Source of the DNA: Candidatus Fusicatenibacter merdavium
GTDB lineage: Bacteria; Bacillota; Clostridia; Lachnospirales; Lachnospiraceae
DNA: 32,800 bases
Reading direction: 5' to 3'
Assembly (NCBI GenBank): GCA_019115005.1
Contig: DXEK01000064.1
Coordinates: 1-32,800 of the forward strand
Positions within the stretch are counted from its first letter, which is position 1. Each line of letters starts with the position of its first letter. Shown piece after piece: positions 1 to 8,564 of the stretch. The position numbers and the translations under genes were made by a program. The notes below the pieces were generated by a model. It made no database searches and was not told the origin of the DNA. It worked only from the letters and a program-made list of their open reading frames with translations.

Positions 1-769
1 GTTCCTCAAACTCTCCGCGGTATTTTGCTCCCGCAACCAGCGCGCCCATATCCAGAGAAAAGATCGTCTTGTTTTTCAGACTCTCCGGCACATCTCCGCT
101 GGCAATCCTCTGCGCCAGTCCTTCCACGACCGCGGTTTTACCTACGCCTGGTTCTCCGATCAGGACCGGATTGTTTTTCGTCTTTCGGGAAAGGATCCGG
201 ATCACATTCCGGATCTCCGTGTCACGTCCGATCACCGGATCCAGCTTCTGGCTTCTGGCCTTCTCCACCAGATCCTGGCCGTATTTCTCCAGGGTATCAT
301 ACGTCGCTTCCGGATTATCCGTGGTCACTCTCTGATTTCCCCGCACGGTGCTCAGCGCCTGCAGGAAACGCTCGCGGGTGATCCCGTATTCCTGAAACAG
401 TTTTTTCATCGACGGACTCGGGTTCTTCAGCATGGACAGGAACAGATGCTCAACGGATACGTACTCGTCGCCCATCGCTTTCGCTTCGTCCTCAGCGTTG
501 ACCAGCGCCTTGTTCAGATACTGGCCGATATATGGCTGACCGCCGGATACTTTGACCCTGGCGTTCAGCGCCTCTGTCACCCGGTTCATAAAGTGCTCTT
601 TCTGGATCTCCATCTTTTCGATCATTTTCAGAATCAGGCTGTCTTCCTGATGGAGAAGATTATACAACAGGTGCTCCTGTTCGATCTCCTGATTACCGAA
701 ATCATAGGCGGTTTTTTCCAGGTCCTGAACAGCCTGCAGAGATTTCTGCGTAAATTTGCTTATATTCAT
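1..769 (-). CDS. clpB: ATP-dependent disaggregase ClpB, N-terminal part (gene continues past window start)
   Basis: AAA+ chaperone that, with DnaK, extracts polypeptides from aggregates in the cytoplasm. Only the first 256 codons are present; the gene runs off the left edge. Residues 1-145 form the double Clp-N domain ([15 protein letters not shown] at the start, [13 protein letters not shown] near 102-114). The first AAA+ module starts near 150 with the [18 protein letters not shown] signature, and Walker A GEPGVGKT is at 205-212. The start is the ATG whose complement is 767-769, preceded by AGGAGG about 7 nt upstream. This Clp-N domain and the GRDTEI linker fit ClpB better than ClpC or ClpA, but the middle coiled-coil domain that would settle it lies outside. 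The gene stands alone behind a heat-shock-type promoter with a CIRCE operator and a leader of about 155 nt. Confidence 0.93.
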   Translation of the reverse strand, partial: MNISKFTQKSLQAVQDLEKTAYDFGNQEIEQEHLLYNLLHQEDSLILKMIEKMEIQKEHFMNRVTEALNARVKVSGGQPYIGQYLNKALVNAEDEAKAMGDEYVSVEHLFLSMLKNPSPSMKKLFQEYGITRERFLQALSTVRGNQRVTTDNPEATYDTLEKYGQDLVEKARSQKLDPVIGRDTEIRNVIRILSRKTKNNPVLIGEPGVGKTAVVEGLAQRIASGDVPESLKNKTIFSLDMGALVAGAKYRGEFEE

Positions 770-869
770 ATCTCCAACCTCCTCTTCTATGGTGGAAACG
801 CATCCGCCCGGATCCCTGCAGTCCACTGGCGGTCAATGACCTGCCTGAAACAGGCTGCGGATCAATCTC

Positions 870-891
870 ACCGTTCCGGCAGCGGAACGGT
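870..891. repeat. 9-bp perfect hairpin in the clpB leader
   Basis: ACCGTTCCG, a 4-nt loop, then CGGAACGGT. It lies in the clpB 5' leader between the promoter and the ribosome site. The ACCGTTC / GAACGGT word recurs in palindromes at 11312 and 14891, so it may be a degenerate member of a dispersed family rather than a clpB-specific regulator. Confidence 0.5.
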
Positions 892-932
892 CACAGGCGG
901 ATGTACTTTGCTATTTCTTATGTTCTATGGAG

Positions 933-961
933 ACTATAACACTATTTGTTAGCACTGTCAA
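933..961 (-). promoter_or_regulatory. SigA-type promoter of clpB
   Basis: On the minus strand TTGACA (956-961), a 17-nt spacer and TATAGT (933-938). The -35 box is perfect and the -10 box matches 5 of 6. The predicted start near 926 gives a long leader before clpB. Confidence 0.85.
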
Positions 962-975
962 GAGGTGAGTGCTAA
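949..975. promoter_or_regulatory. CIRCE operator (HrcA-binding inverted repeat) of clpB
   Basis: TTAGCACTG, nine bases, GAGTGCTAA. This is the CIRCE consensus (TTAGCACTC-N9-GAGTGCTAA) with one mismatch. It covers the -35 box of the clpB promoter, so bound HrcA should block RNA polymerase. HrcA control is established for groESL and dnaK operons; control of clpB here is inferred from position. Confidence 0.9.
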
Positions 976-984
976 TTTTTTTGA

Positions 985-1024
985 AAATTCGTAACAGCTC
1001 AGCAGGATGAACTGTTATGAATTT
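985..1024. terminator. A-tract/T-tract palindrome at the end of the MATE gene, likely bidirectional terminator
   Basis: Arms AAAATTCGTAACAGCTCA (985-1002) and TGAACTGTTATGAATTTT (1007-1024) are complementary with two mismatches. The palindrome overlaps the last seven codons and stop of the minus-strand MATE gene and lies next to the clpB promoter. The A-rich and T-rich ends suit a bidirectional intrinsic terminator, though no long clean U-run follows. The core GTAACAG.TCA word recurs in other intergenic palindromes of this window. Confidence 0.5.
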
Positions 1025-2345
1025 TCCGCCAACGCACAAGGATCATCGGAATCTGAAACGCGAGCATTGCAACCCAGCCGAAGAAATTCGCCCAGGCCAG
1101 CCGGTCGAAACCGCCGTGCATGACATGAACCATCAGCCAGGCGGCGAGAAACCGCGCCGACATATTTAAAATAGTACTGATCAATGTCACCTTCAGATCC
1201 CCCAAGCCACGGAAAAATCCCTGGATCGTGTTGGTCGCCGCCGGCATCAGGTACATGAATGCGATCAGCTGAAGGTAGGACATTCCCAGCCCGATGACTT
1301 CCTCCGAACCGTCGCTGACAAACATCTGCATGATCGGACGCGCGCCGAAAAAAACCAGCACTGCGACTACTGCCGTATAGATAACCTGGAGAAGAATGGA
1401 AGAGAGAAATCCCTGCTTCATTCTCCGGATCTTTCCGGCTCCCCGGTTCTGCGCCATAAAGGTCGTCGCTGCATGGGCAATATTCTGCTGCGGCGTCATC
1501 GCGAAATCATCCACACGGTTGATTGCAGTAAAAGCCGCAATGAACGCCACTCCCTGCACGTTCACCACCGTCTGGACACAGATCTTTCCAAGCTGAACAC
1601 ACATCTGCTGGAGCGCGCTTGTGATACCGTAGTTGAATGTTTTCCAGAGAATAGAACCGTCGAAGACTCTCCACTTCTTTCCCAGACAGAGAAGCGGCAC
1701 CTTCTTCTTAATATAAACCAGACAGAACAGGCAGCACATCATCTCGCTGAGCACCGTCGCCAGAGCACTGCCCGGGACGCCCCACCCGAGAACAACGACA
1801 AAAAACAGGTCGCCGACTACATTGAACAACGCGCTGATAATCAGAAAGTAAAGCGGCACCTTACTATCCCCCAGCGCACGCAGCGTATTGGAAAAGAAAT
1901 TGTAGACAAAGGTAAAAATCAGTCCAAGAAAGATAATCCGCAGATATCCCTTGGCCGATCCGATGATATCCGCCGGAACCTGAAGCAGCAGAAGAAGCGG
2001 ATGTGCAAAAAGGATCAGAAGAAGAGCAACCACGGCGGAAAACGCCAGACCTCCCAGCATGGACGTACTAATTTGGCGCTCCAGCAGCTTGTAGTCTTTC
2101 GCTCCGTAATGGGTGCTCATCAGGATGCCTGCTCCCATACACATCCCGCTGATAAACAGGATCACCATATTCATGATCGGGCCTGCCGTTCCCACCGCCG
2201 CAAGAGCGTCATCACCGACAAATTTCCCAACGATCACAGAGTCCGCCGCATTATAAGTAAGCTGGAACAGATTCCCCAGAACCAGTGGGATCGTAAATTC
2301 CGTCAGCTGGGGGATAATACGCCCCTTCGTCATATCTGTAGTCAT
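999..2345 (-). CDS. MATE-family multidrug/sodium antiporter (first copy)
   Basis: Integral membrane efflux protein of about 448 residues, the usual size for MATE transporters with 12 membrane helices; these export cationic drugs or metabolites in exchange for Na+ or H+. The N-terminus has the family pattern (GRIIPQLTEFTIPLVLGNLFQLTYNAADSVIVG is spread over residues 7-39), and the two halves repeat the fold (second half from about residue 240). The start chosen is the ATG at 2345, because GGAGGAGG lies about 6 nt upstream; an in-frame ATG 36 nt earlier has no ribosome site. A TATAAT box at 2384-2389 suggests its own promoter, but no convincing -35 box was found. The 3' end overlaps a palindrome. 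Substrate cannot be told from sequence. Confidence 0.9.
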   Translation of the reverse strand: MTTDMTKGRIIPQLTEFTIPLVLGNLFQLTYNAADSVIVGKFVGDDALAAVGTAGPIMNMVILFISGMCMGAGILMSTHYGAKDYKLLERQISTSMLGGLAFSAVVALLLILFAHPLLLLLQVPADIIGSAKGYLRIIFLGLIFTFVYNFFSNTLRALGDSKVPLYFLIISALFNVVGDLFFVVVLGWGVPGSALATVLSEMMCCLFCLVYIKKKVPLLCLGKKWRVFDGSILWKTFNYGITSALQQMCVQLGKICVQTVVNVQGVAFIAAFTAINRVDDFAMTPQQNIAHAATTFMAQNRGAGKIRRMKQGFLSSILLQVIYTAVVAVLVFFGARPIMQMFVSDGSEEVIGLGMSYLQLIAFMYLMPAATNTIQGFFRGLGDLKVTLISTILNMSARFLAAWLMVHVMHGGFDRLAWANFFGWVAMLAFQIPMILVRWRKIHNSSSC

Positions 2346-2477
2346 TTCGTTCCTCCTCCAGTTTTCGTCATATTTCTTCAATCATTATATTCCATTGCCA
2401 AGACAGAGTGTATCTGTGGCTTCCCAAAAGCAGCACCTGTTCAAAAAGGTAAACAGTTGCACAAAGCGAACAGAAGA

Positions 2478-4034
2478 TTAACCGTCATAGCCTGTACGCT
2501 GCAGATAATATGCAGTGGTGTAACCAGACTGAAATATTTTTTTACAGGAATTCATTTTATTTCCTGCCATCAGCTGAGACAATACTTCTTTCTGGTTCAA
2601 TTCCTCACAGTTCGTAACATACACAATCATAGTGTCACAATTATAATCAACCGATATCTTCTCCTGCCAGTCATCCTGTCCCCAGAAAATAATATTGTCC
2701 ATGTATCGGAGAAACGGATAATCGGATAAAATTTTCCAATCCTCTTTATACAAATAGATCCCCTGTGCATCACTGTGTGCTTCCACCTGACTGATTTTAT
2801 CCCTATCACCTAAATACAAATTTTCAAGCCCTTGCCGATAACCACAAACCAAAAAAACAGCAGCCAACAGCAGTACATACTTTTTCCCTCTTGATGGAAC
2901 CAGGTACACCATACTGTTGAACATAGCAAGATACAACGGTGCCATGACTGCGATGACATATCTCAGCGTCTGATACGGAGCGATTTTTGCAATCACTACC
3001 ACGTAGAGACATACCGGAAGCACCATCAGACACCACCACTGCAAATTCGACCTCAGCGCGTTCCTATCATATTCTTTTTTTCTGACATACACAATTACCA
3101 GGCACAACAGGACGAACAGCACAGCCGGGAAAAATCCCCCGAAAATCCCTCGACTCATTTGACCGAGATAATTCCATAAATGACTGCCCAGTTCTCCTAC
3201 ACGAGCATTTTCGATTGCCTCTCTTCCCCGATATCCGCCAAAAATCTGATCCAACGAAGCCGGGAAGATCAAAATTCCTGTCCCAATAGCAGCCATCGCA
3301 GTTAAAATACTTAAAATGATCTTTTTCCAGTTTCGAAAAACTACCAGATATACCAGATATACTACACATAAGAAAAAAGCATAAATCAGAAAATAGTACT
3401 GCGTCATCATACCGCCCAAAAGTATAAAACCCAGAGTGATATAATATCTGAAATTTCCTTTTTCCTCTGCAGGAAATTTCAAAAATACCATGACTAATGC
3501 ATTAACCATAACTGAAAGCAATGCATACATACGAAAAAAAACGACCGCATAATCCACAAATCCTGCTCCAAGCACATAGAACATGGAAAAAAGAACAGCC
3601 CCTCGTTTCTTCATACCAATCTTATGAGCAATCCACACCATCTGCCAGAACACAACACAAGCTAACGGTATATTCAGCAGAAGCCCCACCCACAAAACCG
3701 GTAATTTCGGAAACATTGACGAAATCGTATGAATCAGAAGATAATAAAGCGGAGGATGTACGTCATGCGCCTGATTCTCAAATACATTTGCATAATCAAA
3801 ACGTCCGCTTTTGCGAACACCTGTATAGTCCTGCCAGATTTCTTCCCCATTGTATGGCACACCGTCCGCCAACGATATCCGTATAGAATCACTTTCTGAA
3901 TAAGGATGGTTGGACAGCCCAAACGTATAAATTTCATCTACATGAAACCCAGACTTCTGACTTCCGATTCCCAAAAGAATCATGCAAATTAGGGCAGTAA
4001 CTGCCAAAGGCAGAAAAAAACGTTTTATTCCCAC
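2478..4034 (-). CDS. GT-C type (PMT/ArnT-like, GT39/GT83-like) membrane glycosyltransferase
   Basis: Polytopic membrane protein of about 518 residues. The first external loop carries FHVDEIYTFG, matching the acidic DE motif that GT-C enzymes use to transfer a sugar from a polyprenyl-phosphate donor. A second hallmark, DVHPPLYYLL, follows about 60 residues later. About ten hydrophobic helices follow, then a soluble C-terminal tail of about 110 residues. Start choice: GTG at 4034 has AGGAGG 9 nt upstream; an ATG at 4094 would add 20 residues but lacks a ribosome site. It follows the second MATE gene closely and is probably co-transcribed. The gene is visibly more A+T-rich than its neighbours, suggesting separate acquisition. 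Acceptor and sugar unknown; the GT-C class is well supported, the family within it less so. Confidence 0.75.
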   Translation of the reverse strand: MGIKRFFLPLAVTALICMILLGIGSQKSGFHVDEIYTFGLSNHPYSESDSIRISLADGVPYNGEEIWQDYTGVRKSGRFDYANVFENQAHDVHPPLYYLLIHTISSMFPKLPVLWVGLLLNIPLACVVFWQMVWIAHKIGMKKRGAVLFSMFYVLGAGFVDYAVVFFRMYALLSVMVNALVMVFLKFPAEEKGNFRYYITLGFILLGGMMTQYYFLIYAFFLCVVYLVYLVVFRNWKKIILSILTAMAAIGTGILIFPASLDQIFGGYRGREAIENARVGELGSHLWNYLGQMSRGIFGGFFPAVLFVLLCLVIVYVRKKEYDRNALRSNLQWWCLMVLPVCLYVVVIAKIAPYQTLRYVIAVMAPLYLAMFNSMVYLVPSRGKKYVLLLAAVFLVCGYRQGLENLYLGDRDKISQVEAHSDAQGIYLYKEDWKILSDYPFLRYMDNIIFWGQDDWQEKISVDYNCDTMIVYVTNCEELNQKEVLSQLMAGNKMNSCKKIFQSGYTTAYYLQRTGYDG

Positions 4035-4107
4035 TTCTAACGACCTCCTAACGTTCTCATTTGAAGACATCATCTGACTTTTTCGGGGCTTCATATCTTA
4101 AAATTGA

Positions 4108-5481
4108 TCAGACCTTGATCTCCATCAAACGTCCGCTGCCTTTCAAGTATTTTCTGTAGACAAAGAAAAAGACCACGGTGGAAAGCACAGAGGAAACTCC
4201 GTCGGCGATCGGCTCTGCATAGAACGCGGCATTGGCTGTGAACAGCATCGGCAGCACACACGTCGACGCAAAGTAAAGCGTCTTCCGGAAAAGGGAAAGG
4301 CTCAGCGACTTTCCGGTCATTCCCAGCGCCGTCAGGCTGTCCACGAAAACGTACTGAAAGCTGAGCGGTATGATCATCATCGTGAACACCCGGATCCCCC
4401 ATACGGCAAGCTCCCGGTACTCCGCATCATTGGTGAAAATGCGGACAAACACCTCCGGAACCAGACGGGACACCAGAAACATGATCGATGTAAAGCAGAT
4501 GCACAGCAAAAGCACCCAGAAGACCGTCTTCCGGATCCTGGCCGGCTGATTCGCCCCGTAATTATAACTGATCAACGGCTGTGAGCCGCCGGTGATCCCA
4601 AGCATCGGTGAGGTGATCAGAAGCATATAGCTCTGTACGATCGTCGCGGCCGTGATCAGCGTATCTCCGTATTCCTTTCCACCGTAATACTGCAGCACCG
4701 CATTCATCGCTATGATGATCACGCTGTCCGTCGCCAGGATCAGAAACGGTGAAAAGCCCAGCGCAAAAATTCTCTTTGTGATCTCAGGCTCGGGGCGGAC
4801 AATGGAAAGCGGAATTCTCATCTTCTTTCTCCGGAGCGTGCAAAGTACAAACACACAGGACCCCATCTGGGCGATCACCGTCGCCACAGCGGCGCCTGCA
4901 ATGTTCATATGAAAAAGAAAGATGAACACCGGATCCAGAACAATGTTAATCACCGCTCCGATGAGCGTCGTCAGCATTCCAAGACCCGGAAATCCCTGTG
5001 CGGTGATAAAATAATTCATCCCCATGGACAGCAGAGCAAAAAAGGTCCCGAGCGTATAGATCGTCAGATATGTATTCGCATAGGGAAACGTCACCTCACT
5101 GGCACCGAACCAACTCAGCAGGTGATCCTTCGTCAACAGAAACACGATCGTCAGCACCGCCGACAAAATCAGCAGCAGAGAAAAGCTGTTCGCCAGAATA
5201 CGCTTCGCATTCTTCTCATCCCCTGCTCCCAGCCGCACGGAAAAGAGTACAGAGCCCCCAATCCCGATCAATGTCCCGAACGAGGACAACAACGTAATGA
5301 TCGGGGCGCACACACCGGCCCCCGCCAGGGAATCCGCCCCGATCACCGGGATGTTTCCCACATAGATCCGGTCCACAATACTGTACAGCACATTCACCAG
5401 CTGCGCCAGCATAAACGGAACGGACGTTTTCAGCACCAGCAGTGGAACGGAATCCCTGCCGAAATCATTCGTCTTCTTCAT
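4108..5481 (-). CDS. MATE-family efflux transporter (second copy)
   Basis: A second MATE protein of about 457 residues, not closely similar to the one at 999-2345. Residues 10-45 (DSVPLLVLKTSVPFMLAQLV, then YSIVDRIYVGNIP) match the conserved first helix pair, and the SYNYGANQPARIRKTV stretch is the family's loop after helix 7. The start is the ATG at 5481, with GAGGGGG about 9 nt upstream and a position that matches MATE N-termini; in-frame upstream starts (5538, 5532) would add residues unlike the family. The gene begins 76 nt after the amidohydrolase stop and ends 73 nt before the GT-C start, so the three look like one operon read from the promoter at 7349-7377. Two MATE genes this close may reflect export of different compounds. 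Confidence 0.9.
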   Translation of the reverse strand: MKKTNDFGRDSVPLLVLKTSVPFMLAQLVNVLYSIVDRIYVGNIPVIGADSLAGAGVCAPIITLLSSFGTLIGIGGSVLFSVRLGAGDEKNAKRILANSFSLLLILSAVLTIVFLLTKDHLLSWFGASEVTFPYANTYLTIYTLGTFFALLSMGMNYFITAQGFPGLGMLTTLIGAVINIVLDPVFIFLFHMNIAGAAVATVIAQMGSCVFVLCTLRRKKMRIPLSIVRPEPEITKRIFALGFSPFLILATDSVIIIAMNAVLQYYGGKEYGDTLITAATIVQSYMLLITSPMLGITGGSQPLISYNYGANQPARIRKTVFWVLLLCICFTSIMFLVSRLVPEVFVRIFTNDAEYRELAVWGIRVFTMMIIPLSFQYVFVDSLTALGMTGKSLSLSLFRKTLYFASTCVLPMLFTANAAFYAEPIADGVSSVLSTVVFFFVYRKYLKGSGRLMEIKV

Positions 5482-5557
5482 CTTCTGTATCCCCCTCTGT
5501 TCATCCGCAGCTTCTCTATTGGCCGCGGTCATTCTCATTACCGCCGATTCCTTTGTT

Positions 5558-7249
5558 TCACGCATCACACCGGTAAACGCACGCTCCGCCCACATACGTA
5601 GCCACAACCGGAATTTCACGCAGCTTCTCAACGGGTACTTTAAAAGGATTCTCTCCCAGCACGACAAAATCTGCGAGCATTCCCTTCCGGATCTTTCCTT
5701 TTACCGTCTCCTCAAAAGATGCATGGGCCCCTTCCGATGTGTATGAATCCAATGCTTCCCCCACGCTCATCGCCTCCTCCGGCCGGTACGGTCCGCAGGA
5801 ACCATCCAGCGTCTTTCTGGTCACCGCACACTGTATGCCTGCCAGCACATCCGGCGCTTCTACCGGACAGTCGCTTCCATTGGATACATGGATCCCTTTC
5901 TCCTTCATCGTGTGAAACGCATAACTGGAAGATGCTGTTTCCTTTCCGACGCGTTCCTCGACGATCCTCTGGTCATAATCGAGAAAAATGGACTGGACAT
6001 ACGCATGAAGACCCAGCTGCGCCATCCGCTCCAGCTGCTCCGGCCGGGTAATCTGACAGTGTACAATACCGCTCCTCCAGTCCTCCAGGGGATATTTTTC
6101 GAGAACCCTTTGGTAGATATCCAGCAGGACGTCCAGAGTCCCGTCCCCGATCGCATGAACCGCCGTCTGCATCCCGTGGGCGGCCGCCTCCTGAATCAAC
6201 GTCTCCAGATGCTCCGGTGTATACAGCATCAATCCCCGGGTGGAAGGATCATCGTGGTATGAACTTCCGAGATACGCGGTCCTGGAGCCAAGGGAACCGT
6301 CAGCGACGATCTTCAGCGGCCCGATCCGGAACCTCTGGCTTCCGACGCCGGTATTCCATCCGGATTCCAGGAATTCCCTCAGAGACGCCGCAGACGTAAA
6401 CTGAGCCTGTTCATAGACACGCACCGTCAGTTCTCCCGCCTGCTCCAGTTCCCGGTAAGCGCGGATCACCTGCTTATACGGTACCGGAAGCGTCTCAAAA
6501 TCGTCTGTCTGCGCGGAAGTCACACCGTAAGCATTCAGCTTCCGGACTGCCAGCCGCATCATTTCTTTAATCTGTTCCAATGACGGGTGGGGAATACGGC
6601 CATAAACGTACTCCACAGCATTTTCCCGAAAGATCCCATTCGGCTCGCCGTCTGCGTCCAGCTCGAAATATCCTCCTTCCGGCTGGGGCGTCTCACCGGT
6701 GATCCCCATCACCTCCAGCGCCCGGGAATTGACCACACAGCAGTGGCCGCAGGCGCGGATCACACAGATCGGCCGGGTCGTTGAAACCATGTCCAGATCC
6801 CGGCGGGTCGGAAACCGCTGTTCATCCGAGAAATAATCCTGGTTCCAGCCGCGCCCCATCAGCCAGCGCTGCGCCGGTTCCCGGCCTTCTCCCGTCTCTC
6901 CACATTTGTCTGCATTTTGCATCTTCCAATCCTGTCTGCTCTGTTCTTCCCGGTCAAATTCCCGAAGATACTCCAGCATCTCCGCCATGGACGACGTATG
7001 CTCCGACAGTTTCGCCATACTCAGCGTGTATCCATAGTTCAGCAGATGCATATGAGAATCATTAAATCCCGCACAGACAAATTTTCCACCGAGATCCACG
7101 ATTTTCGTATCGTTATCCACATAGTTCTGTACTTCTTCCATGTTTCCCACAGACAGGAAGCTTCCATCTTCCACAACAAATGCGCCGGGAAACAACGTCT
7201 CTTCTGCATTTCCCGTATAGATCTGCCCATTTTTAAAAACTGTCCTCAT
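5558..7249 (-). CDS. YtcJ-like metal-dependent amidohydrolase (amidohydrolase family 3)
   Basis: Cytoplasmic hydrolase of 563 residues with a TIM-barrel amidohydrolase fold. GFNDSHMHLLNYG supplies the HxH metal ligands (His66, His68). LKIVADGSLGSRTAYLG supplies the barrel segment typical of the YtcJ/NfdA group, AVHAIGDGTLD a further His ligand, and SNGSDCPVE the catalytic Asp region. The C-terminal FVVLGENPF returns to the small beta-sandwich domain that also includes the N-terminus. Family members act on N-formyl or other amide substrates, but most have no known substrate. The start is the ATG at 7249; the upstream GGAAAG/GGTGAAAG is only a moderate ribosome site. It is the first gene of a probable operon with a MATE transporter and a GT-C protein. 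Confidence 0.88.
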   Translation of the reverse strand: MRTVFKNGQIYTGNAEETLFPGAFVVEDGSFLSVGNMEEVQNYVDNDTKIVDLGGKFVCAGFNDSHMHLLNYGYTLSMAKLSEHTSSMAEMLEYLREFDREEQSRQDWKMQNADKCGETGEGREPAQRWLMGRGWNQDYFSDEQRFPTRRDLDMVSTTRPICVIRACGHCCVVNSRALEVMGITGETPQPEGGYFELDADGEPNGIFRENAVEYVYGRIPHPSLEQIKEMMRLAVRKLNAYGVTSAQTDDFETLPVPYKQVIRAYRELEQAGELTVRVYEQAQFTSAASLREFLESGWNTGVGSQRFRIGPLKIVADGSLGSRTAYLGSSYHDDPSTRGLMLYTPEHLETLIQEAAAHGMQTAVHAIGDGTLDVLLDIYQRVLEKYPLEDWRSGIVHCQITRPEQLERMAQLGLHAYVQSIFLDYDQRIVEERVGKETASSSYAFHTMKEKGIHVSNGSDCPVEAPDVLAGIQCAVTRKTLDGSCGPYRPEEAMSVGEALDSYTSEGAHASFEETVKGKIRKGMLADFVVLGENPFKVPVEKLREIPVVATYVGGACVYRCDA

Positions 7250-7348
7250 AGTCTTTCACCATCTTTCCTGATTTTTCCCGTTTTCCGGATCCTGTTTTCA
7301 AAAAATAATTCCTTTACAAAGTCTGAGATTTCGTCAATGTCTGCCAAT

Positions 7349-7377
7349 ATTCTATCAACCACGGAGTACACCGTCAA
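7349..7377 (-). promoter_or_regulatory. Promoter of the amidohydrolase operon
   Basis: Minus-strand TTGACG (7372-7377), a 17-nt spacer and TAGAAT (7349-7354); each box matches 5 of 6 consensus bases. The predicted start near 7342 leaves a leader of about 93 nt. Confidence 0.7.
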
Positions 7378-7407
7378 GATCCATTGATCATTGACGCCAG
7401 ACAACCC

Positions 7408-7494
7408 GTTACAGTTCGGCCAGCTGAATAGCTACAGCATCCAGCCATCAAAACCAGCTGCACAATGGGCGAATGCCCGCACCCTTCTGCGAGC
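7408..7494 (+). repeat. Dispersed palindromic repeat, copy related to the element at 14658-14790
   Basis: Starts with GTTACAGTTCGGCCAGCTGA and contains the exact 12-mer GCATCCAGCCAT followed by a diverged AATGGGC..ATGCCC block. Read from the other strand, the element at 14658-14790 has the same order of words, so the two are inverted, diverged copies of one intergenic repeat. The 7250-7618 gap otherwise holds only the amidohydrolase promoter and a terminator. Confidence 0.65.
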
Positions 7495-7530
7495 CGCAAT
7501 ACCACAAAGCAATAAAACATCTTATTAAAC

Positions 7531-7577
7531 CAAAAACAGAGCAGCCTCTCCGTACAACACGGATATGACTGCTCTGT
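7531..7577 (-). terminator. Intrinsic terminator after the HAD hydrolase gene
   Basis: On the minus strand ACAGAGCAG pairs with CTGCTCTGT, with an inner TCCGT/ACGGA stem, followed by a T-run broken only by one pair of Gs. It lies 42 nt past the HAD gene's stop. Confidence 0.85.
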
Positions 7578-7618
7578 CCCCATTCCAATTCAGATCTCCC
7601 GACTGCAAATATCGGCGA

Positions 7619-8464
7619 TTACCTCGTCAGATTCTGCACAAACTCCTTCTCAACCTCCGCCTGATATTCCCCGGCAAATGTTCCGTCTTTGAGTCTGTCC
7701 AGCGCATGTTCCCGGAATTCCTCCCAGGATTCTCTTTCCTTCCATACCATGATCGGGTAGAAAAACACTCCCTCTGTCTTCGCCGCTCTCTCGTCCACCG
7801 GCGCATCGCCGATCATCACCACATGATCCTTCGGATAGCCGTACTCCAGAAGCTTTCCGATACACGCTTCCTTGCTGCCGTTCTCCTGGGTCAGCACCAG
7901 CTTCACATACTTCAGCAGATCATAATATCCCCATTCATCGAGGATCTCCGTCCGATTTGCCGCGGTGACAATCACGATATCCGCAAACTGTCCTGCCTCT
8001 TCCAATGCCTCACGCACACCATCAAAAGGCTTTTTATTTTTCTCCGAAATCATCTTCAGCGAACCGTTCACAAGTTCCGACCATTCCAGCGCCTTCTTCA
8101 GCACCGGACTTCCCGTCCGCTCCACTTCCAGGCGCAGACTGTCCGTGGAAAGCTCCTTTGCCGTCTTGACCCAGTTCAGCAGGCTGCCAAGATCTTCCAC
8201 CCGCTTATAATTTTCATTCACGTCCACCAGGATCTTCGCCAGTGCCTCAAAGCGATTAATTCCCCGGTCCATGCTGTACAGGCTGATCTCCCGCCACCTG
8301 CGCATGATCGCATCCCGATATTCTCCGAGATCCCACTCGTAGACCATACAGGGAGCAAGGCTCTTTCTGTGTTTCACCTCCATCGTATTCATCGCGCATC
8401 CGTCGGAATCGATGCAGATCAGATAATCATGCTTGCGCTCATAGCCCGCAAATACATCCTCCAT
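7619..8464 (-). CDS. HAD-superfamily hydrolase (phosphatase-like), substrate unknown
   Basis: Cytoplasmic protein of about 281 residues. HAD motif I is ICIDSDGCAMNTM (Asp19 nucleophile, Asp21), motif II is VIVTAANRTEI, motif III uses a Lys near KEACIGK, and motif IV is VVMIGDAPVDERAA with the GDxxxD metal-binding acids. A helical cap of about 120 residues sits between motifs I and II. Motif I reads DSDG rather than DxDxT. The start is the ATG at 8464, preceded by AAGGAGG about 7 nt upstream; the reading frame stays open upstream but that stretch contains the promoter. It is transcribed from a promoter at the end of the YfhO gene and ends in a clear terminator, so it is probably a single-gene unit. 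Confidence 0.82.
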   Translation of the reverse strand: MEDVFAGYERKHDYLICIDSDGCAMNTMEVKHRKSLAPCMVYEWDLGEYRDAIMRRWREISLYSMDRGINRFEALAKILVDVNENYKRVEDLGSLLNWVKTAKELSTDSLRLEVERTGSPVLKKALEWSELVNGSLKMISEKNKKPFDGVREALEEAGQFADIVIVTAANRTEILDEWGYYDLLKYVKLVLTQENGSKEACIGKLLEYGYPKDHVVMIGDAPVDERAAKTEGVFFYPIMVWKERESWEEFREHALDRLKDGTFAGEYQAEVEKEFVQNLTR

Positions 8465-8533
8465 GCTTTTTCCTCCTTCTTCTCCTGCCAGATCCGTCTC
8501 TTTTAACGGCAGAAGTTTTTGACTGTTGTCCTT

Positions 8534-8562
8534 ATTATACTGCCGGATATTGCGGTTTGCAA
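8534..8562 (-). promoter_or_regulatory. Promoter of the HAD hydrolase gene
   Basis: Minus-strand TTGCAA (8557-8562), 17-nt spacer, perfect TATAAT (8534-8539). It starts within a few bases of the YfhO stop, so the HAD gene need not depend on YfhO transcription. Confidence 0.8.
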
Positions 8563-8564
8563 AT

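Noticed and set aside
7374..7583. Minus-strand frame of 69 codons in the gap before the HAD gene's terminator
   Set aside because: It runs through a terminator and a dispersed repeat and has no ribosome site.
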